A stretch of 16,807 nucleotides of DNA from an uncultured Eubacteriales bacterium (GTDB taxonomy: Bacteria; Bacillota; Clostridia; Oscillospirales; Acutalibacteraceae), in the NCBI GenBank assembly GCA_934486755.1, contig CAKSQT010000041.1, positions 1-16,807 of the forward strand, read 5' to 3'. Within the stretch, counting starts at the first letter, position 1. Every line of letters starts with the position of its first letter. This document shows positions 1 to 6,917 of this stretch, piece by piece. The translations under genes and the position numbers were made by a program. A model generated the notes under the pieces. That model searched no databases and was not told where the DNA came from. It saw nothing but the letters and a program-made list of their open reading frames with translations.

Positions 1-876
1 GCACAGGGCGCAATTTGGGGTATTATGGCTGTTGGGCTGTATATCACTTACAAAATATTGGACCTTGCGGATTTGACGGTTGACGGTTCATTCGGTACAG
101 GCGGCGCCGTACTCGTAATGTGTATTACGGGCGGTATGAACATTTATCTTGCTATGTTGCTGTCGTTTGTCGCTGGATGCCTTGCGGGACTTGTCACAGG
201 CGTCCTACATACAAAATTCGGCATACCCGCAATTTTAGCAGGAATACTTACTCAGCTTGCGCTCTATTCGGTAAACCTTAGAATATTGCAAGGCAAAGCA
301 AACCAACCTCTTTCCGTAATGAAGTACGACCTTCTTATTTCTTTGAGGAACATTAATAAATCCTTAATTATATGCGGAATTTTTATTGTTGCTATCATAT
401 TGGTTTTGTATTGGTTCTTTGGCACGGAACTCGGTCATTCTCTGCGCGCAACAGGTTGCAATCAGTCTATGGCGCGTGCGAACGGAATCAACACGTCTTC
501 AAATAAAATACTTGGATTTGTTATATCCAACGGCATTATCGCATTGGCTGGCGGACTGCTTTCTCAGTATCAGGGATTTGCCGACGTTAATATGGGCAGA
601 GGCGCCATAGTTATAGGTCTTGCGGCAATTATAATAGGCGAAGTTGCTTTCGGAAAACTCTTTAAAAATTTTGCGCTTAAACTGTTAGCGGCTGTCTTCG
701 GCGGCATAATATACTATATCGTTATTTCATTCGTTTTGTGGCTCGGTTTGCCCGCAAACGACTTGAAGCTGCTCTCTGCCGCGGTCGTTGCCCTTTTCCT
801 CGGGATACCGTACTGGAAAAACAAGATTTCCGAAAGAAAAGTAAAACCTGCAATCGGAGGTGAAAACAATGCTTGA
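1..876 (+). CDS. ABC transporter permease, partial at 5' end (COG4120-like, TrpY-type)
   Basis: Integral-membrane subunit of an ABC importer, paired with the ATPase gene that follows. The reading frame is open from base 1, and residues before the first ATG (25) continue the protein, so the true start lies upstream of the window. The visible part is very hydrophobic, with about eight membrane segments separated by short polar loops. A conserved-looking early stretch (DLADLTVDGSFGTGGAV) is typical of the uncharacterised permeases related to tryptophan/tyrosine importers (TrpXYZ-like). The final residues are basic and cytoplasmic. The stop (874-876) overlaps the ATPase start by 8 bases (869-876), so the two are translationally coupled. 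A substrate-binding lipoprotein gene and any T-box or other leader would be upstream, outside the window. The family assignment is by pattern recognition; the substrate (aromatic amino acid or other small solute) cannot be fixed from this sequence. Confidence 0.85.
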   Translation, partial: AQGAIWGIMAVGLYITYKILDLADLTVDGSFGTGGAVLVMCITGGMNIYLAMLLSFVAGCLAGLVTGVLHTKFGIPAILAGILTQLALYSVNLRILQGKANQPLSVMKYDLLISLRNINKSLIICGIFIVAIILVLYWFFGTELGHSLRATGCNQSMARANGINTSSNKILGFVISNGIIALAGGLLSQYQGFADVNMGRGAIVIGLAAIIIGEVAFGKLFKNFALKLLAAVFGGIIYYIVISFVLWLGLPANDLKLLSAAVVALFLGIPYWKNKISERKVKPAIGGENNA

Positions 877-1663
877 AATTAAGAACGTATATAAAACTTT
901 TAATCCAGGTACCATCAATGAGAAACGCGCTTTAAATGATTTGAATTTAACGCTTAATGACGGTGATTTTGTCACAGTTATCGGCGGCAACGGCGCAGGA
1001 AAGTCAACAATGCTCAATATGATTGCAGGCGTGTATCCTGTGGACAGCGGTTCAATTGTAATTGACGGTATTGACGTTACCCGTCTTCCCGAGCATAAGC
1101 GTGCAAAATATTTAGGCAGAGTTTTTCAGGATCCGATGATGGGAACAGCTGCTGATATGTGGATAGAGGAAAATATGGCTCTCGCAAGCCGCAGGGGTCA
1201 ACACAGAGGTTTGAGCTGGGCTATAAATAAAGCTGAACGCGAACAGTTCAAAGAAATGCTCAAAGAGTTGGATTTAGGACTTGAAAACCGCCTTTCAGCG
1301 AAGGTTGGATTGCTTTCAGGCGGTCAGCGTCAAGCGCTCACGTTGCTTATGGCGGTTATGAAAAAGCCTAAATTACTGCTCCTTGATGAACACACAGCGG
1401 CGCTCGACCCAAAAACTGCCGCCAAGGTGCTTGAACTTTCTGACAAGTTTATCGCCGAAGAACACCTGACCGCTATGATGGTAACACACAATATGAAGGA
1501 CGCCATAGCTCACGGCAACCGCCTTATTATGATGAACAACGGTCATATAATACTTGATGTTTCAGGAGAGGAAAAGAAAAAACTTACCGTTGAGTATCTG
1601 CTTGAAGCGTTTACAAAACTCAGCGGTTCAGAATTTGCTAATGACCGCGCATTGCTTTCGTAA
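869..1663 (+). CDS. ABC transporter ATP-binding protein (COG1101-like, TrpZ-type)
   Basis: Cytoplasmic ATPase that powers the importer formed with the preceding permease. From the chosen start it has 264 residues and a complete nucleotide-binding fold: Walker A GGNGAGKST at 39-47, Q-loop glutamine at 87, ABC signature LSGGQ at 149-153, Walker B LLLLDEH at 169-175 with D-loop ALD, and switch histidine 207 (MVTH). A GTG at 860 is also in frame, but GGAGG at 856-860 sits 8 bases before the ATG at 869, which makes 869 the better start. This reading frame overlaps the permease stop by 8 bases. The gene is last in the operon and is followed 31 bases later by a strong terminator. The close permease/ATPase pairing resembles amino-acid importers of the TrpXYZ group; the substrate is inferred only weakly. 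Confidence 0.92.
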   Translation: MLEIKNVYKTFNPGTINEKRALNDLNLTLNDGDFVTVIGGNGAGKSTMLNMIAGVYPVDSGSIVIDGIDVTRLPEHKRAKYLGRVFQDPMMGTAADMWIEENMALASRRGQHRGLSWAINKAEREQFKEMLKELDLGLENRLSAKVGLLSGGQRQALTLLMAVMKKPKLLLLDEHTAALDPKTAAKVLELSDKFIAEEHLTAMMVTHNMKDAIAHGNRLIMMNNGHIILDVSGEEKKKLTVEYLLEAFTKLSGSEFANDRALLS

Positions 1664-1694
1664 GAAATTATCGTCAAATTTTCTATAATAATTA

Positions 1695-1744
1695 TATACC
1701 CCGAAAAGCCTTAATGTTGTGGGCTTTTCGGGGTATAATTTTTT
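1695..1744 (+). terminator. Rho-independent terminator of the ABC transporter operon
   Basis: A perfect 16-bp stem (1695-1710 with 1722-1737, core CCCCGAAAAGCC) encloses an 11-base loop and is followed by a run of six T (1739-1744). It lies just after the ATPase stop. The convergent TM2 gene ends at 1766, so the same stem may also stop transcription from the other side, although no good U-tract follows it on the minus strand. Confidence 0.93.
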
Positions 1745-1765
1745 ATAAAACTTAGAAATAAAAAT

Positions 1766-2230
1766 TTATACTATAATATTTCCGTTTGAATCTGATTTTT
1801 TTGTGGGACCAACAATAAAATCAACAAGAGCAATTATCGCAGGAATAAATGTCCAAGAAAAGAGAAGCATTGCAATTCCTGCACCTGATCTACCAGCATA
1901 AAACTTGTGTATTCCAAGCCAGCCTAAGAAGAAAGCAAGAATACAGTATGCAACTTTATTTACAACCTTGCCGCCTGCAACAAGTGTTGTCGCAGGAGCA
2001 GAAAGATTTTGACTGTTTGACAAATTTATATTTATTCCGCCATTTGGAACCGAGGTTTTTTCTTCTTCTATTTTTGAAACTATAATTTTAGAGTCGGTTT
2101 CAAAAATTTTAACCTTATCTCCCAAATGCGGAACAAAGTTAATATCACAAGCTCTGACCTCCTTGATTTCACCGTTATCCAATCCCAACGAAATGACATC
2201 TTGTTTTACATCAATTATTTTTGCATTCAT
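1766..2230 (-). CDS. TM2-domain membrane protein with an N-terminal soluble domain
   Basis: Small membrane protein of 154 residues and unknown role. The C-terminal part (about 89-141) is a clear TM2 domain: a first membrane helix at about 92-107, a short turn with the family hallmark GIHKFYAGRSGAG, then a second helix at about 117-138 ending in DFIVG. Residues 1-55 form a small beta-rich, charged region (DVISLGLDNGEIKEV...GDKVKIF) that could be an OB/SH3-like barrel. Residues 56-88 look like a disordered linker rich in Asn and Ser. No signal peptide is visible. GGAGGG at 2238-2243 lies 7 bases before the ATG, supporting this start. It is transcribed alone, divergent from the small ribbon-helix-helix gene, and converges on the ABC operon. 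TM2 proteins have no agreed function in bacteria, so none is assigned. Confidence 0.85.
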   Translation of the reverse strand: MNAKIIDVKQDVISLGLDNGEIKEVRACDINFVPHLGDKVKIFETDSKIIVSKIEEEKTSVPNGGININLSNSQNLSAPATTLVAGGKVVNKVAYCILAFFLGWLGIHKFYAGRSGAGIAMLLFSWTFIPAIIALVDFIVGPTKKSDSNGNIIV

Positions 2231-2356
2231 TTATTTTCCCTCCAATATTTAGTAAAAAGCGCTTTATCTTACTTTATACTACTTGTCAAGATAAAATCAT
2301 ATCTTAATGTATAATAATTGAAGAAAATATTATAATATAATGTGGTTGGTGGTTTT
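2231..2356. promoter_or_regulatory. Divergent control region between TM2 gene and RHH gene, with repeated half-sites
   Basis: This AT-rich gap must drive both flanking genes. Three copies of one short word are visible: TTATCTT (2264-2270), its inverse AAGATAA (2288-2294), and an inverted copy around ATATCTTA (2299-2306). Copies 1 and 2 form an exact 8-bp inverted repeat; copies 2 and 3 form a 6-bp one (2288-2293 with 2300-2305). On the minus strand a perfect -35 (TTGACA, 2289-2284) has only a poor -10 at 17 bases (TAAAGC). On the plus strand TATAAT occurs at 2310-2315 and again at 2331-2336, the latter inside a 12-bp palindrome (2327-2338), but neither has a good -35. The exact promoters are uncertain. 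The half-sites could be operators for the adjacent RHH protein. Confidence 0.4.
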
Positions 2357-2518
2357 ATGCGACCTTTAAAAGAGAAAATAAGTATAACATTAGACAGCGA
2401 TCTTTTGGATCTGCTTCGTGAACAAGCGGAAAATGACGACCGTTCTCTGTCACAATATATAAATATAATCTTGAAAAAATATGTTAATGATAACGCTATT
2501 TCGCCGTCACAAAAATAA
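2357..2518 (+). CDS. Small ribbon-helix-helix (Arc/CopG-like) DNA-binding protein
   Basis: A 53-residue protein. The pattern is a short beta strand (KEKISITLD, residues 5-13), a helix (DLLDLLREQAENDD), a turn (RSLS), then a second helix (QYINIILKKYV). This is the ribbon-helix-helix arrangement of Arc/MetJ/CopG dimeric repressors, in which the strand inserts into the DNA major groove. The tail after residue 44 is short and polar. The ribosome site is weak (GGTGG at 2348-2352, 4 bases before the ATG). The gene stands alone: TM2 gene divergent upstream, hydrogenase operon convergent downstream, shared terminator immediately after its stop. No toxin gene is adjacent, so an antitoxin role is not supported. 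Autoregulation or control of the TM2 gene through the repeated half-sites upstream is an inference. The fold is moderately certain; the target is unknown. Confidence 0.72.
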   Translation: MRPLKEKISITLDSDLLDLLREQAENDDRSLSQYINIILKKYVNDNAISPSQK

Positions 2519-2532
2519 TCTTAGCTTAAAAG

Positions 2533-2567
2533 AACACAGGGATGAACATTACGCTCGTCCCTGTGTT
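2533..2567. terminator. Bidirectional intrinsic terminator between RHH gene and hydrogenase operon
   Basis: A 13-bp stem (2533-2545 with 2555-2567, core ACACAGGGA/TCCCTGTGT, one G-T pair) encloses a 9-base loop. T-rich sequence follows on the plus strand (TTTGTTTATTT) and on the minus strand (TTCTTTTAAG). It lies 14 bases after the RHH stop and 3 bases after the hydrogenase stop, so it can end both convergent transcripts. Confidence 0.85.
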
Positions 2568-2570
2568 TGT

Positions 2571-3983
2571 TTATTTCAACTGATTTATAGCATCTGTAAT
2601 TGTTTTTTCAAACGCTTCCCTGCCGTATTTATCAACCTCGGCTTTATTCTTCTCGCCGTGTGTCAAACAGCCTGCGCCGCCTATACAACCGCCTACACAA
2701 GCCATACCTTCAATAAAGTTAGCGTTAAGTACGTTTTTATTGGCTTTAAGCAACGCCATTTTACATTCCTCAATACCGTTACACGATACCGCTTTTAGTT
2801 CAAAATCATCAAGTCCCTGTTCTTTAAGGGATTGAGCAACGGCGTCGGCAAGTCCGCCGCTTCTTGCAAAAATTCTTCCGAAATAGGAAGCGTTATCAAG
2901 GACGTCTTCTTGCAGTTCTGTTATATCAATATCCTTACTGTCAAACAGTGCTTGAAGCTCCTCAAATGTGATGACACAGTCGATATAAGGTTTAACGGAT
3001 TCCTTTTGGAATTCCATCTTTTTGGCAGTACAAGGCCCGATAAATACTACCTTTGAATCAGGCTCTTTATCCTTTATGTATTTCGCAATCGTTGCCGCAG
3101 GCGACAAATTATGAGAAATATGTTCTTTAAGAGCCGGGAATTGCTTTTCGATATAACTTACAAAGGCAGGACAGCACGAGCTTGTTAAAAATTCTTTTTC
3201 AGTAAGTTCCTTTGCCTCGTGGTATGCAACCATATCGGCGCCGAGAGCCGCCTCAACGACTGTGTGAAAACCGAGTTCTTTAATACCCGATATTACCTGA
3301 CCGAGCTTTGCATAGGTAAACTGGCTTGAAATTGAGGGGGCTACAACTGCATAGGACTTCAACGAATCGTTTTTGAGAATATCAACCGCATCAAGAATAA
3401 ATGATTTATCGGTTATTGCGCCGAACGGGCATTGATAAACGCAGGCGCCGCACGAGACGCATTTGTCGTTATCTATCATCGCCGCCTTATCTTCATTCAT
3501 TGATATGGCGTTTACCTTACAAGACTTTACGCACGGGCGCTTAAAGTTTTGTATAGCGCTGTACGGGCATACTTTTGCGCACTGTCCGCATTCGACGCAT
3601 TTTGATTTATCAATATGCGCTTTCTGCTGATGGTCGAAAGTTATTGCGCCGCGTCGGCAAACATCCTCGCAGCGGTGAGCCAAGCAGCCGCGGCAAGCCT
3701 CTGTAACAGAATAGCCGCCCATCGGGCATTCGTCGCAGGCTATATCAATAACCTCAATTACGTTCGGATTTTCCTTGTCGCCGCCCATAGCAATCTTAAT
3801 ACGTTCCGACAGTATGGCACGCTCTTTATACACGCAGCAGCGCATAGTGGGAACCTTACCGGGCACTATTTTTTTCGGAATATCAAGTATATTTTCCTGT
3901 AATGTTCCGTTCCACGCTTCACGTGCGACTTCCCTCAGCACTTTATATTTCAAGTGCTGAACTTTTGTATCAAATTTTCTCAA
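2571..3983 (-). CDS. [FeFe] hydrogenase, group B-like (monomeric, HydA2-type)
   Basis: Cytoplasmic iron-only hydrogenase expected to reduce protons to H2 with reduced ferredoxin, or the reverse. Length is 470 residues. The N-terminal half is cysteine-rich: C83/C86, C97-x2-C100-x4-C105-x3-C109, a ferredoxin 4Fe-4S motif at C129-C139, C151/C155, and a second 4Fe-4S motif at C175-C185. The H-cluster domain has all three signatures: L1 TSSCCP (267-272, C271 ligand and C270 at the proton-transfer position), L2 GPCTAKK (C318), and L3 GMACVGGC (C429, C433). Methionine is kept two residues before C429, unlike in HydS. Motifs and length fit the group B (B1/B3) family. The start is TTG with a strong GGGAGG (3991-3996) 7 bases upstream, overlapping the phosphatase stop; no nearby ATG competes. 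It is last in its operon. Maturases HydEFG are not in the window and must be elsewhere. Confidence 0.93.
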   Translation of the reverse strand: MRKFDTKVQHLKYKVLREVAREAWNGTLQENILDIPKKIVPGKVPTMRCCVYKERAILSERIKIAMGGDKENPNVIEVIDIACDECPMGGYSVTEACRGCLAHRCEDVCRRGAITFDHQQKAHIDKSKCVECGQCAKVCPYSAIQNFKRPCVKSCKVNAISMNEDKAAMIDNDKCVSCGACVYQCPFGAITDKSFILDAVDILKNDSLKSYAVVAPSISSQFTYAKLGQVISGIKELGFHTVVEAALGADMVAYHEAKELTEKEFLTSSCCPAFVSYIEKQFPALKEHISHNLSPAATIAKYIKDKEPDSKVVFIGPCTAKKMEFQKESVKPYIDCVITFEELQALFDSKDIDITELQEDVLDNASYFGRIFARSGGLADAVAQSLKEQGLDDFELKAVSCNGIEECKMALLKANKNVLNANFIEGMACVGGCIGGAGCLTHGEKNKAEVDKYGREAFEKTITDAINQLK

Positions 3984-3995
3984 CGGATACCCTCC

Positions 3996-5168
3996 CTAAA
4001 AATAGCTGACCTTAACTTTTTTGCCCATTTTTCTAAGACAATCGCTAAGCTCTGTTACTAATTGCATTTTAATATTAAAGTTTATAGGCAAATCGGGATT
4101 TTGATGGGCAGGGTTTATGGCTCTGCCGACAAAAAAGTTAATATCGGTTGCCTCCTCAAAAAGCATACGGCTTATTAAAGAAGCGCCGTCGTGTTTAAAA
4201 CCCCAATGAGTATAATATTTATTCTCGCTCAAATAGTCCTTTGCATAAGTGAGAACTTTATTGACAGTTATAACTCCTTCGGTAACAAGGTCAACACCCT
4301 CGATTTCTGCGATAGGCGGAATTTCCTTATCAATAAATTCAAGTTTCGCCCTAAGCGGTTTTTTTAGATATTTGGCGGCTATCGAAGAAGTCGTGCCGCC
4401 GCACACAATATGTTTGCCTTCTTTTGAAAAGAAAAGCGACAGCATTTTTTCAGTATCGTTTCGGTCAGACGGCGGACCGAACATCAAATTCATAGGTTCG
4501 CGCTTTCTTATTCTGACTACGCAAGCCGTAGCGTCATCGCCGGGTTTTGAATCATAGAGTCGGTTACATTCGTCGATCAGAATTGTCGACAAAGTTTTTG
4601 CGGTATATCCTACATCATAAAATGTCTTCATAAATTCGGCTATATCGTCGCGTTGCCAACCGAAGTTATATGCTGTTCCAACGCCAGCGTGGGGACACCC
4701 ATCGCTCATAAGAACAAAAATGTCGTTTTCTTCAAGTTTTACACGGGTTTGGTATATTTTTTTGCCGTCAATAACTATTTCGGTTTTCGGATAATCGAAC
4801 ACTTCCCCGTCACGCAACAAAATTGCAAACGGATTGTCATACTGAAACAGTTCCGCGTAATCATTAGAAACGATGCGAAGAATTGTAAATGTCGAATAAG
4901 CAACCCCTCGCACAGAGCAAACAGGAAGCGTTGCCGCAATCGTGCGGACACATTCCTCCAAAGAAAGCCCTGCCGCGGTCATAGTTGATATTATTTTTGA
5001 AGTCAGGGTTGACAGTATGCTGGCTTTAACACCGCTGCCCAAACCGTCGGCAAGAACGACAACTATTGAATCGTCTTCCTGTTCAATAACGTCCACATGA
5101 TCTCCGCAAAGTTCTTCGCCCACGTGGAAAATACTCCTGTATCCAATGTCAGCACAAAGATTATTCAT
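3996..5168 (-). CDS. SpoIIE/PP2C-type phosphatase linked to sensory hydrogenase, with unassigned C-terminal domain
   Basis: Predicted soluble metal-dependent Ser/Thr protein phosphatase of 390 residues. Residues 1-222 form a SpoIIE-like PP2C domain with the expected metal-binding aspartates: D24 (CGD), D41 in ADGLGSG, D156 in LMSDG, and D211/D212 in PGDDATA. Residues 223-390 form a second region I cannot assign. It holds a glycine/serine loop CGGTTSS (256-262), the segment VTEGVITVNKVL, and a proline-rich stretch near INPAHQNPDLP. There are no membrane helices or signal peptide. The gene sits between hydS and the second hydrogenase. ATG at 5168 overlaps the hydS stop by 8 bases (coupled translation); an in-frame TTG at 5174 is a possible alternative because GAAGGG (5180-5185) lies 5 bases before it. 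Context suggests it relays the HydS signal by dephosphorylating a partner protein. That partner, and any matching protein kinase, are not visible. Confidence 0.88.
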   Translation of the reverse strand: MNNLCADIGYRSIFHVGEELCGDHVDVIEQEDDSIVVVLADGLGSGVKASILSTLTSKIISTMTAAGLSLEECVRTIAATLPVCSVRGVAYSTFTILRIVSNDYAELFQYDNPFAILLRDGEVFDYPKTEIVIDGKKIYQTRVKLEENDIFVLMSDGCPHAGVGTAYNFGWQRDDIAEFMKTFYDVGYTAKTLSTILIDECNRLYDSKPGDDATACVVRIRKREPMNLMFGPPSDRNDTEKMLSLFFSKEGKHIVCGGTTSSIAAKYLKKPLRAKLEFIDKEIPPIAEIEGVDLVTEGVITVNKVLTYAKDYLSENKYYTHWGFKHDGASLISRMLFEEATDINFFVGRAINPAHQNPDLPINFNIKMQLVTELSDCLRKMGKKVKVSYF

Positions 5169-6840
5169 CGTCAAGCGTTCCCTTCAACTTTGTGAGAGCA
5201 ATTTTTGTCTCAGCTGCGGTTTCACCGAGCAATGACGCAATCTCCTGTACTATTCTCATTTGTTTATCAACAACCTTGTCTGCAATTTCAACAGTTTGCC
5301 GACTTATTTCCTCCTTGCGTGTCTTTTGTTCTTCTTCTGCCGTTATATCACGCAAAATACAAATCAACAGCTTATATTCGCGGTCGTAAATGATAGATTG
5401 CTCAACATAGCGGTCATATTCCGCAAGGTATTCGCGCTTATCGTGTATATTGCGCCCTGTTTTTTGTACCTCCATAAACGGCTTGGGATCAAGTATTCGT
5501 ATCACCTGCTCGCCCATAACGTCGGATGCGCGCGCAATTTTCATCAGTTTCAAAGCGGCTCTGTTTATTTGCTGTACTTCATAATTTTCATTGAGAACAA
5601 CAATTCCGTTGGGAGTGTTATTAATAATATTTTCTGAAAAGCTCTCTGCTTTTTCTTTGAGGTAAGGCAAGCACATTGAAACCTCCGCCTTACCCTGAAT
5701 TATGGCAATTGCCTTTTCACGGCAGGTATCGTATCCACAGGAACCGCAATTAAGCTCATCTGACGGTTTTGTTTTACCCATTCTTCTTAAAACTTCCGTA
5801 ATTTCGGAATCAGATGGTTGCGGCAGTTTTCGGCCGATTGATTCAAGATTTTTGCGCAAAGAATTCATATCAGGCTGTGCAATATCAAAATCTTCCTTAC
5901 CTGCAAACTCCGATACGGCTATATAGTCTCTTACGGGCGAGCGGTGATATTTTTCCATTACAGGACCGCCGATACAGCTTCCCGGACAAGCAGACATTTC
6001 AATAAAACACTTATGGAGTTTTCCTCTCTCAATATCGTGTAAAGCCGCTATGCAGTTTTCAACACCGTCAAGTGCAAGATATGTATAATCGCTTCTTTTG
6101 CTCTTTTCCATCGTTTTCAAAATACCGCCCGTTGTCGGGAAAAAACGCGCCAACGAATTATCGTTATGTCCTACGTGCTTTTCCAGAACAATGCCCTCGC
6201 GCTCGAACCAAGCGGTAAGTTCCTCATAAGTCAAAACCGCGTCGGTAATATCACCGTAATAAGCGGCTTCGTCTTTTTTTGCAACGCAAGGTCCGATAAA
6301 CACGGTTTTTGCATTCGGTATACGCCTTTTAATATCCATACAATCGGCCTGCATAGGCGATACGACATCTGCAAGGTATTGCAGGCAAGACGGGAAATAT
6401 TTTTGTATAAGAAGATTGACAGAATGACAGCAGGAGGAAATTAAAATATCTCTGTCTTCCTCGTCCAAAATACGTTCATATTCCCTTTTTACTATTGTGG
6501 CGCCGAGAGCGGTTTCCTCCGCGTCGGCAAAGCCTAACTTTTTCAGTCCATCTCGCAATTCCTCAAAACCTACGCCGTCATAATTTGCTATAAAAGACGG
6601 TGCAAGGCTTGCAATTACAGGTACTCCTGATTCGATCATAACCTGTACTCTCTCGGTATCATCAGCTATTTCTTTCGCGTTTTGAGGGCAAACAACAAAG
6701 CAGTGACCGCAAAGGATACATTCATTGCCGACTATATGCGCCTGATTTCCCGAAAATCTTATAGATTTAACGGGACAATGACGTATGCACTTATAACAGT
6801 TTTTACAGTTAGACTTTTTAAGTTTAAGAAATTCTGCCAT
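5161..6840 (-). CDS. hydS: Sensory [FeFe] hydrogenase with PAS domain (group C, HydS)
   Basis: Predicted cytoplasmic H2/redox sensor of 559 residues. Domains in order: two 4Fe-4S ferredoxin motifs (C12/15/18/22 and C41/44/47/51); an H-cluster domain with L1 SSCCHS (C137, C138), L2 GPCVAKK (C185) and L3 MSACPGSC (C285, C289); a small four-cysteine Fe-S domain (C365, C368, C373, C390; LNCGSCGYDTC); a PAS domain at about 402-500 (NTPNGIVVLNENYEVQQINRAA); and a charged helical tail (about 500-559) likely to be a coiled coil. L1 has His instead of the catalytic-type Pro, and Ser replaces the Met two residues before C285, both as expected for group C sensory enzymes rather than bulk H2 producers. 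The preferred start is ATG 6840 (AAGGA about 12 bases upstream); an in-frame TTG at 6852 is unlikely. The stop overlaps the phosphatase start, so the two are probably made together. Confidence 0.92.
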   Translation of the reverse strand: MAEFLKLKKSNCKNCYKCIRHCPVKSIRFSGNQAHIVGNECILCGHCFVVCPQNAKEIADDTERVQVMIESGVPVIASLAPSFIANYDGVGFEELRDGLKKLGFADAEETALGATIVKREYERILDEEDRDILISSCCHSVNLLIQKYFPSCLQYLADVVSPMQADCMDIKRRIPNAKTVFIGPCVAKKDEAAYYGDITDAVLTYEELTAWFEREGIVLEKHVGHNDNSLARFFPTTGGILKTMEKSKRSDYTYLALDGVENCIAALHDIERGKLHKCFIEMSACPGSCIGGPVMEKYHRSPVRDYIAVSEFAGKEDFDIAQPDMNSLRKNLESIGRKLPQPSDSEITEVLRRMGKTKPSDELNCGSCGYDTCREKAIAIIQGKAEVSMCLPYLKEKAESFSENIINNTPNGIVVLNENYEVQQINRAALKLMKIARASDVMGEQVIRILDPKPFMEVQKTGRNIHDKREYLAEYDRYVEQSIIYDREYKLLICILRDITAEEEQKTRKEEISRQTVEIADKVVDKQMRIVQEIASLLGETAAETKIALTKLKGTLDDE

Positions 6841-6869
6841 TATAGTAGTCAATCCTTATCAATAATTTT

Positions 6870-6906
6870 AAAAACACCCGCCGCAGACAGGTCTTACGGC
6901 AGGCGT
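6870..6906 (-). terminator. Terminator/attenuator-like hairpin between ferredoxin gene and hydS
   Basis: Read on the minus strand, ACGCCTGCCG (6906-6897) pairs over 10 positions with CGGCGGGTGT (6883-6874), two of them G-U. The 13-base loop can pair further inside (AGA/TCT). The stem is followed by TTTT (6873-6870). The two wobbles pair only in minus-strand RNA, so the element acts on this operon's transcript. It begins 11 bases after the ferredoxin stop and ends about 30 bases before hydS. It may be a partial terminator that lets the ferredoxin be made in excess over HydS, or an mRNA-processing stem. Confidence 0.68.
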
Positions 6907-6917
6907 CAGATACTTTA

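Noticed and set aside
727..1017. Minus-strand open frame across the permease/ATPase junction
   Set aside because: Antisense to two well-supported genes; no family resemblance or ribosome site.
2357..2518. RHH protein as antitoxin of a toxin-antitoxin pair
   Set aside because: No partner toxin frame lies next to it on either strand; the gene is followed directly by a terminator.
6820..6850. TATAAT immediately before the hydS ATG as a promoter
   Set aside because: It overlaps the start codon and has no -35 at a workable distance; leaderless expression is unlikely given the upstream AAGGA.
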